Shown: piece after piece, positions 23,985-37,429 of the stretch
How the letters are laid out: each line of letters begins with the position of its first letter
How positions within the stretch are numbered: position 1 is the first letter of the stretch
Assembly: GCA_009741485.1 (NCBI GenBank)
Contig: CM019227.1
Coordinates: 11,261,647 to 11,325,646, forward strand
Direction of reading: 5' to 3'
Source of the DNA: Malurus cyaneus samueli
Lineage: Eukaryota; Chordata; Aves; Passeriformes; Maluridae
DNA: 64,000 nucleotides
Program-made: the position numbers and the translations under genes
Notes under the pieces: model-generated
The model's input: only the letters and a program-made list of their open reading frames with translations
Told to the model about the DNA's origin: nothing
Database searches by the model: none

Positions 23985-26900
23985 GAGACACCCGATTAAA
24001 GTGTTACTTTGTGAAGGTGTAAGCTTTGGGGGTGAGTTGGAAGGAAGTGCGAAATACAGGAATATAAAGCACCTGCAACACTGACACTGAAGCTGAGACC
24101 TCTTCCAACTGGCTCTGACTTCACCTTGCTTGCAAGAGTGAGATCCTCCTCCAGCTCAAGCAAGACCTATTTTGTCTGTTTGAAACTAATCTGGCCAAGG
24201 TAAAAATCAAGGTTTAAATAGCACAGATAAAATGAAAGCGATCATGCGGCTCTTCAAAATGTAATCCATTACCTTGCTTAAAACTTAATATTCAGATGTA
24301 ACAAGAACATGCTTTTGAACAGAATTTAAGATTACCAGAAGTAGAGAGGTCATTTGGAAAATGTCACAGCTTTGGTAAGCAGATCCAGGGATTGCTGAAA
24401 GTACCCAGGGGCATATTAAAAGATAAATCTTCCAAACGTAAAATTCATCAAAACATAGTATGAGGATCTATTGGATATCTGGTTTATCTGTATATTTCAG
24501 TTTGCCTTTTTACATTGTGATATTTCAGTGGCTTGAACTTGACTTCCTCCTTCGGATACAGATGAAAACTATCCCCAAGGAATTTACAAAATTCTTCTTG
24601 TTAGGCAGTGATAACTCTGCTAGCTGTTTGCAGAGAGATTTCAACACAGCTAGTCCCTGGGTAGCTTCTCTTTCCACTTTCCTTTAGGTGTTCTGTTAGA
24701 ACAATACTTTCCAATATTTTTGAGATCAAATTCTCTTCTAACAATCCTATTTTTACTTTGTTTTTATGAGACCCTGAAGAACATTGCTTGGTCACCATCC
24801 AGAACAGTATTTCTTTTCATGTATCAAATTCCATCTGTGACTGTTTTCCAACTGCACTAAGACTATTCTTTAGCTAAGCAATCTAGAAATATTGCTTTTC
24901 CACCCATTTTCCTTTTCCAGTCTTTCCAGTTCTGTAACTAAGTCTTCCTTGGTAAAATCTAAAACCACCCCAGCCCTGACTTAAATCTTCTCCCGTTACA
25001 CAGACAAAATTAGTCAAATGCTCTTTTGCAATCAAAACCACATGAACCTGTGTTGCTGAGCTGTTCTGTAAAAAATCGAGCCTGACCTTATTTCCCAGTG
25101 AGCACTTCCTCTACCTCCCACCTTCACATGTCTGGTTCCCTGACAGGCACTTCAGTGATCCGTGACTTCCCAAAATCTGGCAAGGACTGCCTACATTCCC
25201 AGTTTCAAAGATGTCTACATGTCAGCCCCAAACCTGATTTTGCTGCTCTGTCTGGTTCTCTGAAATCTTACCTGCCTAAAATCCTAGCAAGGTTCATGGA
25301 TCCTGCTCCAGGTAAACATCTGCTGTCCCTTCTGCTCACAGAATACGCCTCAAACAGCAAACTTTTATTTGTTCTTGTATATTTGAATAAATCCCTCCCC
25401 AAAACATTTCAGTCTTCCTGCATTGCTGAAAAAAACAAATCAAACAAAAACAATGTGGAGAATGCTGCTGCTTTTAGGTAGTGCCTCTTGTGTATATGGA
25501 AGAGGAAACTGGGAGAGTTATCAGACAGGAGTTTCTCTCATCTTGTTATTCTCACATAACCCTCCCCAGAAGAAATAATTAGAAAACAAAATTCTCCAAA
25601 CTCAAAGCATGGAGAAGAAATGTGGGCAAAGAAATAATTTTCTAAAGGTTCCAAGAAACAGAATTTGCATATCTGAAATCTGTAGGCAGCTCTGCAAACC
25701 ATATTTCTTTCTTTTTTGAAAGCAACTCCTCTCTGCATTCACAACTCAGCCTAATAAATTCCATAGCAACCCTGTGAAGTGCACAAATAATAGACCTCAA
25801 TAAGTCACAGTAGGAACTGTGAGAGAGGAGAGCCGAGGACAGAAAGAGGTCCCAAAGCCGCTTAGGAATACTTGATTTCTCAGGACATTCACCACCAGCA
25901 TTCCCACTGCCTCTTCAAACACTCCAAACCCAATCTGCGTCTCCATTGCCCACAAATCCCATTTTCCTCTGCAACAATACCACTGCTGCTCTGCAGGACC
26001 CAGCAGGCCCTGGAAGAGGAGGGGTTGAGGTCAGTTCTGGCTGTCACAGCATCCTCACACGTGGCTGTGTGCAGTGACAGAACCAGCCAGAGGCAGGGAA
26101 CCCCCACCAGAAAACAGTTCTTGTGATGTAGTTTATGTAGCAACAAGAATTTGTGAATCTTGTCATAGTAACATAAGAAATATTTAAGAAGTAGTATAAC
26201 ATATAAAGAAGCATATTTTTGGTTGCAGTAACTGTTGAAATTTTTAGTTAAGAATCACATGAATATTTACTCTCTCTCAATCTCTAGCAGCTTCCTACTT
26301 ATTTAGATGCAAGAAGGAAATACTTAGATATGCACATTATCTGTCCAGTTAAGTCAAAGAAAATAAACATAAATAAAAACATCTCAGCGCTAAAATGATT
26401 TCTGAGGACATTCAAAGAACTGATTGTTCCTCTAGCAACACTGAGAACTGACAGGGATAAACCCAGGCAGAAGTTTGCTTGGATTTCCTGAAGACCAGAA
26501 CCCACTGTCTGCTTGGAAAATTGCAGCAGCCTGGGTGTGTCCATAGATGATCATCTGGCAATGCTGAGGACTGAGTGTCAGGGGCATGGCAAGCTCTAGC
26601 AATGGTTTTACTGCTGGATTAGGAACAAACTGCACTGGGAATGCAGGTGAGGAGCAGGGAAGACAGGGAGAGGACACAGCAGCCTGGGGGGCAGCCTTGG
26701 AGCCAGCCGGAGGGCACCCACGGCAGGGAGCAACCCTCAGGGAGACCATGCCAGGAGCGTACAAAAGCTTCAGTCTCCAAAGCTCTTTAAATAGAACACG
26801 AAATCCAAGAAAAGAACAACGTAACTCTCCAGATACAAAACACAAATCTTCTGATTCAAAAACAAGTCCTGCCTCCCTTCCCACCACTGTGTCCTTGTGA

Positions 26901-29900
26901 AGTTGTCCTTCCTTCCTGCTTTGCTTTCAGCATGCCTGCCGTGACTCTGCCACCCCGGGTGTCTCTTTGGGCCCCTCCAGACCTTGTCTGCCTGCAGCAA
27001 TCCCATTTCCCTTCTCCCAGTGCCATCTGTGCCCCGGGCTCATCCCCTGTGCGTGTGTCTGCTCCTGGAGTTTGTCCCTCACCGCTGCAGCCGTAACTGC
27101 TCCAGAGGACAAGTGCTCCTGCCATCCCAGGAGGGCTCTCTGGCCAGACCACAGAGATCCATAAAGCAATCCTGATATCACAAATATTTGTCCTTGGAAA
27201 ACCCAAAACGGAGGAACAAGAGCACCTCTCATACGGTAAAGGACCAACACAGTGACAAGAACTCCCCCATCCCTTTGCTTTTCCTGCATTGTCAGCAGTA
27301 GGTCAGTGCACAAAGCCAGAGCATTTAGGAAGGAGCAGCAATTAATCTGGAATAATGACATGCAGGCAGAGAGATGGCTCAGAGGCAGCTCTGTGCATGC
27401 AGATCATCATGTGAAGTGCCCCATCAGGGAAAAAAATCAGGGCTCTGTCCTCACAGAGAAATGCCAATGTGCACCTGCTCACCCTTCCTGCAGCTCCATT
27501 ACCACTCCTGCCCTGGGGGAGTCCTGACCCATCACCTTCAAGGTAAATGTAGTAGCTCAAATGGGTTAAATTTCTTATCTACAGGATTTGTGGTTTTATT
27601 TTCTCTGTTTATCTGAAAAAAAAGATACTCCTTTGTATGACCAGCAAACATTTAGGAACACACACACACATCTCATATTGGAAATGTTTGAAACTACTGA
27701 CTGACATGCTTGAAACCTGATTGCTTATTAGCACTGCTCTGTAAAGCAGTTCAGGATTTCTATCACAATCTCATTTTTTCCTACATCCTCTGGTGTTACT
27801 ATTTTAAGTACAGAACTAAGAATGAGAAAACACAAAGGCAGGAATGAATATACTTCCCAAAAAAAAAATTTGCTCTTTGAATTTTGTTCTAGAAGCCAGC
27901 AGAAATCCAATCCTGTTGTGCTTTTATCTGTCATTTTCCCTGGAAGGTGTTATTAGCTCAATTAGCAGTATCCATACCAAAATTTCTCTTTCTGTCATTT
28001 CTTTACAGCTCTTGAATGTAAAATTCAAGAGGCAGAAATTTGAGATGCAATTTTTGCTAAGATTGAGAATCTTTCAGTCTTTTACCTCATTACCACACAC
28101 AAAGCCGTGTATTTAACTCCTGTTCCAGGCTGTGGTAACAGACAGAGCAGAGCTTGTCTGGAACAAGGGGCAGCTGCAGTCAGATCAGCCCACATGGACA
28201 TTTAGGCACTCAGAGTCACTGCAGAGGCTCAGCCTCAGCTCCTTCTGGGGACACAGCTCCTGCACAGCTCAACTGGCCAGTGTGGCCACCAGCTGTGGGA
28301 CTGGGCAACTGAGGTACCCACACAAAGCACACAGGCACAGAGACCACCTTTGAAAATGAGAAGTTAATGATTTGGTACCAGTCCTGCCTTGCTGCAACAA
28401 AGTCATCTCAGACAATAAGGCAGCTTTTCAGTGCTTCCATCATTATTATTCTATTAACACTCTCTACCTTTTGTTCTGCCTGAAATAATATTGACTTGTA
28501 CCTTTCCTTAAGGGCAGTTTGAAGATGCCAGCAAACTGCTATCTCTGCAGTATCTGAAACAGAGCAAACCTTTTCCATCAAGCCTTCACCTCCTCAAAAA
28601 ACACACACCTGCACTTGTGTGCATTCAGTTCTGTGCCTGGGAGGGATGCTCACAGTGCCTGGTTCAGCTGGGGACTCAAAGGGATTCAAAATCCAGGGGC
28701 TGCTGCCTGGCTGCCTGCCACGGCTGATGCTCTGCGGGATCCAGGAGCGAGCCTGACATTTCCAAAAGCTGTGCTTTGTGACTGCAGAAACCAAGCACTC
28801 CTTACATCTTCCTGTAAGCCCAGCAGCAAAGTCAGAGAGCTGCCACAGAGGAAAGAATATTTGTTTCTTCTCAGTCTCCCTTTCCCTCTGGATCCATTCT
28901 CTCATTACCTTGTACCCTGTCTAGAACAGGAGGTTGAAGGATGCAACCCAAAATCTCCCAGTCTTAGGGTAGCCCTAAAAGCACAGCTCCTACAGGAACT
29001 ACACTTCAGGAGCTTCCAGGAGAATTCCAAATGCTGTTAGCAGGGTTCTTCAACCTGTCTAAAAGGGCCAAAATACTAATAAAGGAGTCAAAGGAGGTGA
29101 GTCAACCCAGCCTTTGCAGAATACACACAATACTTTTGCAGAAAGCAGTGCAATAAAGGGGGAAGATTCTGTAGCTTGGTATAAAATTGTCAGCAGCTGT
29201 TACCCTTACAGGATGGTGGTCACCAGCTGGATCTGTAAATTTGTCTATCTTTAGAATAAAGGGACATTTCAAATATTACAGCTGTATATGTAAACACTGA
29301 CTTTCAACAACACAAACCAGGTGTTCATTTTGTACTTCTATTTAATAAATTCTAGTGCAAATACAGTCAAAAGCATCCCTTTATCTGAAGTCTAAAAATC
29401 TTTTGTTGGTAGACTGACGTCACCGCTGTTTCTGTAAACTGTGAATCAACTTCCCACACCTTAAATCAGCAAATTGCTGTATTATTTCTCTTGTGCTTGT
29501 CATTCAGAGCACTTCACCTCTAGAGGAAAGAAAGAATTTGTTTCTTTGACAGTGGCTGATAATGAGTATATTTGTACAAAAACATTTTATAAGGGTCAGT
29601 GGCCTGTTACAGAGGGATTCTTATATCGCTTTTCATCACAGAGCAAATGGAGAAAATGCTTTTTGCTGCTATTGAATCATATCAATTCCTGAAAATTACT
29701 GTGGTTTCTCTATTTACAGTGTGATTGAGACAGAGAAGGAAAAAGGTCAGTACTCACAGCATGGATCAAGAAAATCAGTGTTACAACATGCAGATATTAT
29801 GAATATGATAAAGCACTAGAAAACATTTTGCTATCATGTATCTCCCATTATCACCTGCCACGCTGGGCCACAGTGGAGGCAGGGCAAGGCTTCACAGCAC

Positions 29901-32900
29901 TGAATAGATCAGTCCATGAGGATGAGGCAATCTGTGCTGTGTTATTCTAGCTATGGTGTGGTTTCCATAGGTTGGTCATGACTGTTTGAAAAGCAGGCAT
30001 ACATCTCTATAAAGGTAAGCAGGAATACTAGTCTTCTATTTCTTTTATATAAATTTCTTTTATATTATCCAATATTTGTGTAATATCTCTTATTATACCA
30101 TAATTCTACATCAAAATCAGATTAGTAATTTGTCTGCTCTGAATCTGCAGGTTTTCCTATCAGCACTTCAACTTTCAGAATTGAATTTCTGCTTCTGAAC
30201 CACATTTCAGAAAAAGGTTATTTTTGCCAGCAATTTATATTGTATTATTCTTACTAAGAAATAGGCTTGAAAAGAGAGCAATAACAAAGGCTTTTAGTTT
30301 CCAAAAGCTGCAGAGCTGGTGGATCAGAGGGAGCCCCATTTCTAACTCAGAACCACAAACCTAAATTGACACAGTGTGTTAGCAAAACAAAATAATTCAG
30401 CAGAACAGAAATTAGAGAACATAACAGACAGAAAGAATTGATTAATCCTATTGATTGTGAGCAGCACTGTGTGCATTTAGCACTATCTAGAAATAAGACT
30501 CTTCCTAGTTTAGAATTTACATGTCTAATGGAAATACAATTACATTAAGGACATAGTGGGAAACAGAGCCACCATCCCCATTTCCAAACAGTACAAAAAA
30601 CTTTCCAGCTTTAGCCCTTACACAACTGAGACCACATACCTGAGCAGCCTTTCATGATATGGAAGAATAATAAAAACATTATATGTAATCTGATCTCAGA
30701 TGATCAGCTGATCTTTAGAGTCTTTTCCAGGTGTCATCACCATCTCCAAGGCAACTTTCTGACTCTAGATAATAATCATCATGTGTGTAGAAACAGTGGA
30801 CATTTAGTGCAGATAGAACAAGGTCAGTGTTTGGTCCGAAGCTGCCAGGAGAAAAGGGGTAATGGGATTCGAGATGACTACATTGATTTAAAGCTACTTT
30901 CACATTCAGATCATTATCCCATGGGCCCTTTCCTCAGTCACTCCAGCTCATGGCCTAGGATATTTAAGCTGCCATTCACATTAAAATGTCAGACTGTGAA
31001 TTGTAGGGGCAAGACAGACTCAGAGATTTGCCTCCAGCATCTCTGCTGCATGGGCTGTAATCTCTGACAACAGGACAGAGATGGAGCCCAGCAGCAGCAA
31101 TGGCTGAGTCACTATTAACTGGGCCAAAAACTATACCCAGAATTATGGCTGGAGTGATGAGAGGATCTCGAGGATAAAGATATCAAAATTTAAGCCAACA
31201 GGTATTTAAAGAAGTAGAACTGAAACTGCAGCATCAATTCTTCACTAAATCTCTTGCTGTGAATAAAAATCAATGATAATCTTGTCTCTAACTTTTCAGG
31301 ATGTGTTCAACAGATATATTACAAAGACTCTGAAAGCTAATGGAGCCTGGAATATGAGTTTCATCCTTAAAATGATATGTAATGCAATTATGCAAAATGT
31401 TCTTCTACTGTGTTACAAATTTACAGGAGAAATTTGACTTCTGTATAATTGCTTATTTGACATTAGTGCCTGTGCAACTGAAATCACATGCAGGTTTCAG
31501 CTTGTCAAATTTTTTGTGCTTTTCCACCTGTGAAACATTAGAATTAGCCTGACTTTTCTGCTTTATTCTAGCCCAAGTGAAATGTCCCTTTTGATCTTCT
31601 CGGCTTTAGGTATTGTTTTCAGCCACCCACAGCCGCCTACACTCTGTCATCATGAGAAGTACATGTCCTTCTCAAGGACAGGAGGCACAATCAGTACACC
31701 AAATCCAGAAAAGTCAGAAATGTGTTTCTCATGTTTCTCAGCATTTCCCATGCAGTAGAGGAAACCTCATTGGTTTTACCCAATTTGAAGGAAAATAAAG
31801 GTTAGGGGAGCCCCCATCTAGGATATAAGGTCATCACTCACATGTGGCTGATCAGTATTCCATCCCCCTCTGCACAGGATTGCCACTCCTACACATTCTG
31901 CTTTCATTACATGGTTGATTATTTGGATCCAGTCAGTACAAAGAGCCTGCCACAGACCTGTGCTAGGCAGATGCTTTGAAGCAAGCTGAAAGAGCGCTCT
32001 TGGCCAGCAATTAACTCCTTCTCACCAAAGGATCTACTTTAAAAAAAAAAAAAAAAAAGAAAAATCTGTCTCCACACAATTGAGCTGAAGATCAGACTGG
32101 CATGTTTACCTGCAGTCAAAAGTGAACATATCTTCAACACCGTACCAAGGTTTTCCCTCCCAGTAACAAGCATTACAGCCACGAGGCTCCAGGCATTGGT
32201 ATATGAGCACAGTATAACACCAAAATAATCAGGCTGTAAGTATTCTGAATTCTTATTTGAATGCTACATTGGTAAGGGATTTTTATTTTAAATTAACAAC
32301 ACGGACAATATGAATAAAGATGATTTTGAATTCATAAAGATGAATTTACTTGGATTAAAGGAACAGGCATGCAAATATCTGACACAGCTAAGCTTCAGTT
32401 ATCTTGCAGCAAAAACAAAGGCAACACCACAAAATCACTAGAAACTAGGTTAAAAAAGACAATGTGGAGAGAAGATTGAAAAGGGTGAAAACCAGCAGCA
32501 ATGAAGGTTAAAACCCAATCCACATACTCTGCCTTTTCATACACATATCTCACTGCAAAGAAAAAAAATACCATCTCCCACCAGTGGAATGGCTCATTGC
32601 CTCAAGGAAATGCAAAACAATTATTGTTACAGAATAAAAAAAAGACCACAGGATATGAGGAGAATGCTGTCTCCACAAAAACAAAAAATAAAATTTAAAA
32701 AAAAAAAACAAACCCTTACTGCTTACAAATGAATGCAAACACACAGCAACAAAATAACATCACAAAACCCAGGGTGAAGTGGTGCAATACAAAGACTTAC
32801 AAACTGAGTTATCTCAAGAACAATGGGAATATTCTTCCCAGCTTACATTTTGCTCACTCAAGCAAACAGCCCATGCAAAAATTCGAGGAACATCTCATGA

Positions 32901-33847
32901 AGCTCTACCTGTGCCTCACACAAAAGATAATAATTTCATAATGCATGGCAACAAAAGAAGAGCTGATCTTGATTTTTCATTGTTAGTATAAATTAGGAAC
33001 TATTTCACAGCAGCCACTGAAATCACCATACCAGACAGAAACTCTGCAGATATAAAATGAAGTTCAGGCTCAAGAGGAAACACTGACTCTATTTTTTAAT
33101 CCTCCTGCAGCAGAAGGCCTTTTTTTATTGACACAAGGAAGGAAAACACAAACAGCAAATCAATTTTGTCCATCTTTTCAGTTTATGATTAACATAAAAC
33201 AATTTCCACACCTTTTTTCTCCAACCCTGTTTTGGTGCTTACAGCACTTCCATCACTGATCTAACATAATATGAATGAATATTTTAAGGAAAAAACAACA
33301 CAAGTGGCAGCACAAAGTTTGTTTCTCAGGCAGGCAAGCTGCCATGCCTCAGAAGACAGCTGAGTCACAGAGTGTATAAATAACTCTGTCAAGAGAATAA
33401 CTTAGTCTCAGTGTGAAACCACTCAGCAGAGTCAGAAAGGTGGGGACACAGCAGTTGTTACCAGTGCTCAAGTGGTTCCCTTTCTTCCCACATCATCTGC
33501 AACAGCTTTTACCTCTTTCCAGCAGTACGAAGGCTGACAGGAATGTCTTGTTCCCAAGTGGAGGCATCAGGTTTTGTGAGAATTCATTAACTCTGTGACA
33601 ATTCACAAACCCTAACTGTGCTGGGAGGTCACTCAAGTGACCATGCATCAATGAGAAACAACCCTGTGAAAAGGGAGCCATACACAAACCTGATGAGGAG
33701 AAGTGGACGGTCACATCCCACTCCTTTGCCTTTCTCTATCTTCTCCATCTATGCAGCAGGTATTTCTCTATTTTCTATTTTGTACTCATTTTATAACCAT
33801 GTAATTCACAAAGTCAGGTAAGGATCAGAAAAATAATACTATATACT
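23985..33847. other. unannotated sequence, no gene confirmed
   Basis: Nearly 10 kb. Segment 24.5-25.1 kb has the feel of very old decayed LINE-derived DNA, but I could not confirm a match. An exon-like segment at 25,147-25,310 is described in the findings. GC-richer parts at 26.5-27.5 and 28.1-29.0 kb have open frames up to 151 codons on both strands without domains. An (AC)7 tract is at 27,658-27,671, and 32,480-32,760 is strongly A-rich. Confidence 0.45.
32041..32058. repeat. poly-A tract (A18)
   Basis: Eighteen consecutive A residues. No element body was recognised immediately to the left, so assigning it as a retrotransposon or processed-pseudogene tail is not supported. Confidence 0.9.
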
Positions 33848-33857
33848 NNNNNNNNNN
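33848..33857. other. assembly gap (10 N)
   Basis: Ten undetermined bases. A run of exactly ten is likely a placeholder, so the true gap length is unknown and coordinates to its right are relative to this assembly only. Confidence 0.98.
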
Positions 33858-35130
33858 AAGACCTCCACGCCAATGACTTTTTCTTTCTGCTTGATTTCTG
33901 TAGTATGAAAAACTGGGCTTCTACCTACTGTCATCATATTTTCACAACACAGAAAAACCTTTTGAGGCTTGAACTGAAAAATTAACTTCTCTCCTGTAGG
34001 TTAGGAGTGATTGGTGACCTGGTGGCAGTCTGAATGCAGAAGTGGCAGGCTGCGTTGCCAAGGCTGCTCGTGGCCATGGGACAGGGCAGTTCCTCACTGC
34101 CACACTCCAGCAGGCAGGCAGGATCCCACTGCTGCATCCATCAGGAGAGCAGGAGGGCTGGCAGCACAATGCCAGCTTTCATATTTATCTCCCTTTCACG
34201 GATGCCCAGTGAATACAAATGAAGGGATATGATGAAAACAAGTTTGTTTGTCATTGAGAGTCAGCTGTGAATGACTAACAATCAATGAATAACCCAGTGG
34301 GCGTTTGATTACATGGCCTGCTTGCTGAGTTTTTGGAGACTAACCTCTCCAAGCATGTTTTCATCCTCTTGGCTCCCTATGAGAGGATAAACATTTCAAA
34401 GAAGTCACTGTCTTCTGCAGTATTTGTTTGTACAATTGCCCTAGCACAATGGGGCTCTGTTCTCCAAGCAGTTCTTAATGAAAAGACCAACACCCATTTC
34501 TTTTTGTAATCACACAAGAAACAGTTTGTGTTTAGTCTTCTACTTTCCCAGTAGGCAAAAGCTTTATTGATCAGATCCCCTGTTAGTTATTCACCTCAGA
34601 CCCAATCCTCTTGCTAGGTAAGAGAGAAGAAAGAAATTGTTTTCCTCAAAAGCTGCATTCTTGCTTGTGTTCACTTCCACAAATAATTTTGGCTAAAGAT
34701 TACTTTCTTGTTTCCTCCAAGAGAGGTATTTGTTGAGCACAAGTGAAATTCTTGGAGAGTACTTCAGCTGTGAATACCAGTCTCTCTGCCTTGCACCTTT
34801 GAAGATATCTCTTCCTGAGCTACCAGTGATCAAGATTCAAACTGAACACTCACTGTTAGAAGTGAGATGTTGTGCTAAAGAGTGAGCATATCTGCAGCAT
34901 TTCACCTATGTGTGCCTTCAAGAGGAGCATTCTTGGGCAGCTTAACTCCCAGGTGCACCTATACTGTGCTTTGTCTCATCATGAAATTTTTTCTTAACAC
35001 AGTAAAAGTTACCTAAGCCCTTCTTGTGCTTCTACGTTTGGAGAATTGTTTTTGTGTAACAAACCCCTCCCCCCAGGAGCAGATCCCTACACAGCAGCTC
35101 CACTGCAGCAGCAAACCCCAGAAAGCCAAG
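33858..35130. other. unannotated unique sequence, no gene seen
   Basis: Ordinary AT-rich sequence with open frames of no more than 75 codons, and no recognised repeat or RNA gene. Confidence 0.5.
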
Positions 35131-35336
35131 CTCCAGCAGCACCCACCTTTCCTCCATCACGGAGAAGAACAGCCAATTCTCTCCAGCAGCACCCACCTTT
35201 CCTCCATCATGGGCAAGAACAGCCAATTCTCTCCAGCAGCACCCACCTTTCCTCCATCATGGAGAAGAACAGCCAATTCTCTCCAGCAGCACCCACCTTT
35301 CCTCCATCATGGAGAAGAACAGCCAATTCTCTCCAG
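35131..35336. repeat. 50-bp minisatellite, 4 copies
   Basis: Four head-to-tail 50-bp units at 35131-35180, 35181-35230, 35231-35280 and 35281-35330, plus a CTCCAG remnant. Each begins CTCCAGCAGCACCCACC and ends AGAACAGCCAATTCT. Units 3 and 4 are identical. Units 1 and 2 differ from them at one and two bases respectively (CATCACGGAG; CATCATGGGC). Because 50 is not a multiple of three, the reading frame shifts each unit and all plus frames stay open for up to about 140 codons, so these open frames reflect the repeat and not a gene. Confidence 0.95.
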
Positions 35337-37402
35337 TCAGGGCAGCAGCGTGGAAGAAGCTGTGCAGTGTTTACCAGGTCCACCCTCAAATCTGCCTCCT
35401 CTTCTGCATTTTCTGCTCCTCTACAGTTTTTTTTACTGATAACTGGCGTGACCACTTTCAATTCGTAGTTCTGCCTCAAAATGGTTTGAGGCAGAATGCT
35501 GTTGGAAGGCAGATGAAAATCTTTAGATACACTGTACCACCCTACTACAAAGCTGGGCAGTTATTTAATAATAACATAAATTATGTAAAGCTGTAGAGGA
35601 ATCTGTGAGACTCAGACTAACAAACTCTAGGTTTGTACCCTGTTTTTGGACATATTTCTGCTGGAAATCCTGACAAATATGAAAGAAATTCCCAACATTC
35701 ATTGAGAAATGTGTAAGTTGAGGAGGAAACCTGATAAAGTTAATTTTACAGAATGCAACAATGTTAACTGACAGCAAAGTGTGAAGGGTGGGGATGATGG
35801 GCTTCCAGAAATGCTATCTGGCCACTTTGGCACATTTGAGAACTTGGAAAGATTAGTAAATATAACTGGCTTACACAGCTGAAGGTGTTGATATGAGTGA
35901 TAATTGAAAAAGGACAAGCATTCGTTTTAAATGCAACAGAGGTTATGGAAAAGGAAAAGGGGATGAGCAATGTCTAAATAGTAAGGGAAAGGAGCGAGGC
36001 AAAGGGCCAAGAAAAAATAGAACACTCTCTATTTTTGTTTTCCTTGACTATAATGTTTTCCTTAAGCCAAAACCACTTGTCAATCTACCTCAAGAACAAC
36101 ATGAACTAGGCTTTTGAAACAATGGCAGCTCATTGAAGCTGCACCTTTTACAGATGAGCATCCATGGAAATTCCTCCTGGTGCCCACTGTTACCCCTCGC
36201 ACCGGACCCTGTAGGATAGCACTGCCCCAGATATGTCACAGTGAATTAGGACATCAAGGGAGAGTAATGAGATCTATGAAACTACCATAGCAGAGACAGA
36301 AATAGTCCCTTGATAAAGGCAACCTTCACTTCTCATCTGCCTTAGACTCACTGTGGAGCTGAGACAGCTCACAAAGTGTCAATTTAGAGTCACATGGAAG
36401 GGTAGTTTGCATATAATGGGCAGCTGGTCTACTCCCAATGAATCTGAACCCACCAATTTATTGCATGCAGCAATCAAACATTAATGGGTTTGTGTTTTAA
36501 CCTGTTCAGAGCAGAGATGGTGACTGAAAGAGATAAAATTGCATTTCATCATGGGTCTGCACAGCCAACGAGGTGCTTTCATCTTGCAATCACTTTTTTT
36601 CCTTTGTAGTAAAAGGAAAGTTGGGATCCGTAAAGACTTCAAACACATTGCATTCTCCAAACAGGAACTTCCCTGTCAATTTATCATAGATTTCAGCCTC
36701 TTGATCTTTCTTTGTGTCTTGTGATAAGACCAAGTGCCAAGAAAGATTTTTCTTAAGGGGCCAGCCTATAAAAGCAAGGGGATTTTATTTCATACCTTAA
36801 GATTAGAAATGCATTATTGATAGGATCATTAATTATATATTTTGGATTTATAACCAAGATTTGAAGAAAAGCACAATATTTGAACATATATAATTGCTTT
36901 CGCAGCATACAATCACTTTTTTTTTTATTAAGCATAGACCCCATTTCCTCCTTGTATGAATATTTTATTCTGAATATATGTTCCAGTAATTGGGCAATAT
37001 CTTCTTTTCCATTTCAGCCCTTATTTTGAAAGAAGGAATCTCAGATGTGAAGATTTCCTACTGGTATAATCTAGTTCTACTTCTGAATCAAAATAAGTGA
37101 TTGAAAATTTGAAGTGCAATGTCTTTAAAAAAAAAACCAAACAAATCCTTCCAGCTCTCTCCAGGGCTCACACCCACAGACTGGGGTTACTGCAGAACTT
37201 CAGTCCCTGGATGCATCTTCCCAGCCTTCTGTCACAGGGTAGGACCTGCCTTTCCATGGTTTGCAGAATTGCTGCCAGCACAGAACATACACATTGCTCA
37301 AGGTTTTTACATGGCAGTGAGTTGATCTGCAGCCCTTCTCTGTGTTTGTGTGCACATGTGCATCCTTTTCTCTCAGAACAGAAGCAGAGAAGGAACCTCC
37401 AT
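35337..37402. other. unannotated sequence, no gene seen
   Basis: AT-rich sequence apart from the hairpin annotated at 35,469. Open frames are at most 95 codons with no recognised domains. Confidence 0.45.
35469..35496. repeat. perfect 12-bp inverted repeat (hairpin)
   Basis: Arms TTCTGCCTCAAA (35469-35480) and TTTGAGGCAGAA (35485-35496) with the 4-nt loop ATGG. The match is perfect. It is too short for a miRNA precursor and lacks the U-run of a simple terminator, which in any case would not apply in a eukaryotic polymerase II context. Confidence 0.9.
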
Positions 37403-37429
37403 CAAGTTTTCAGCCACGCTGAAAACTTG
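37403..37429. repeat. perfect 12-bp inverted repeat (hairpin)
   Basis: Arms CAAGTTTTCAGC (37403-37414) and GCTGAAAACTTG (37418-37429) with the 3-nt loop CAC. A perfect stem with no bulges. Function unknown. Confidence 0.9.

Noticed and set aside
24540..25090. Decayed LINE 3' region
   Set aside because: Some phrases felt familiar from reptile/bird LINE-derived DNA, but no stretch could be matched with certainty and no translated motif was found.
26432..27361. Set of minus-strand open frames up to 151 codons
   Set aside because: They lie in several mutually overlapping frames with no motif recognised, and plus-strand frames are also open.
30654..31067. 137-codon plus-strand open frame
   Set aside because: No domain or splice context, and it overlaps other frames. 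The length is within chance expectation for 64 kb read in six frames.
35131..35330. CRISPR-like array
   Set aside because: The 50-bp units are contiguous with no unique spacers, and the genome is vertebrate. It is a minisatellite.
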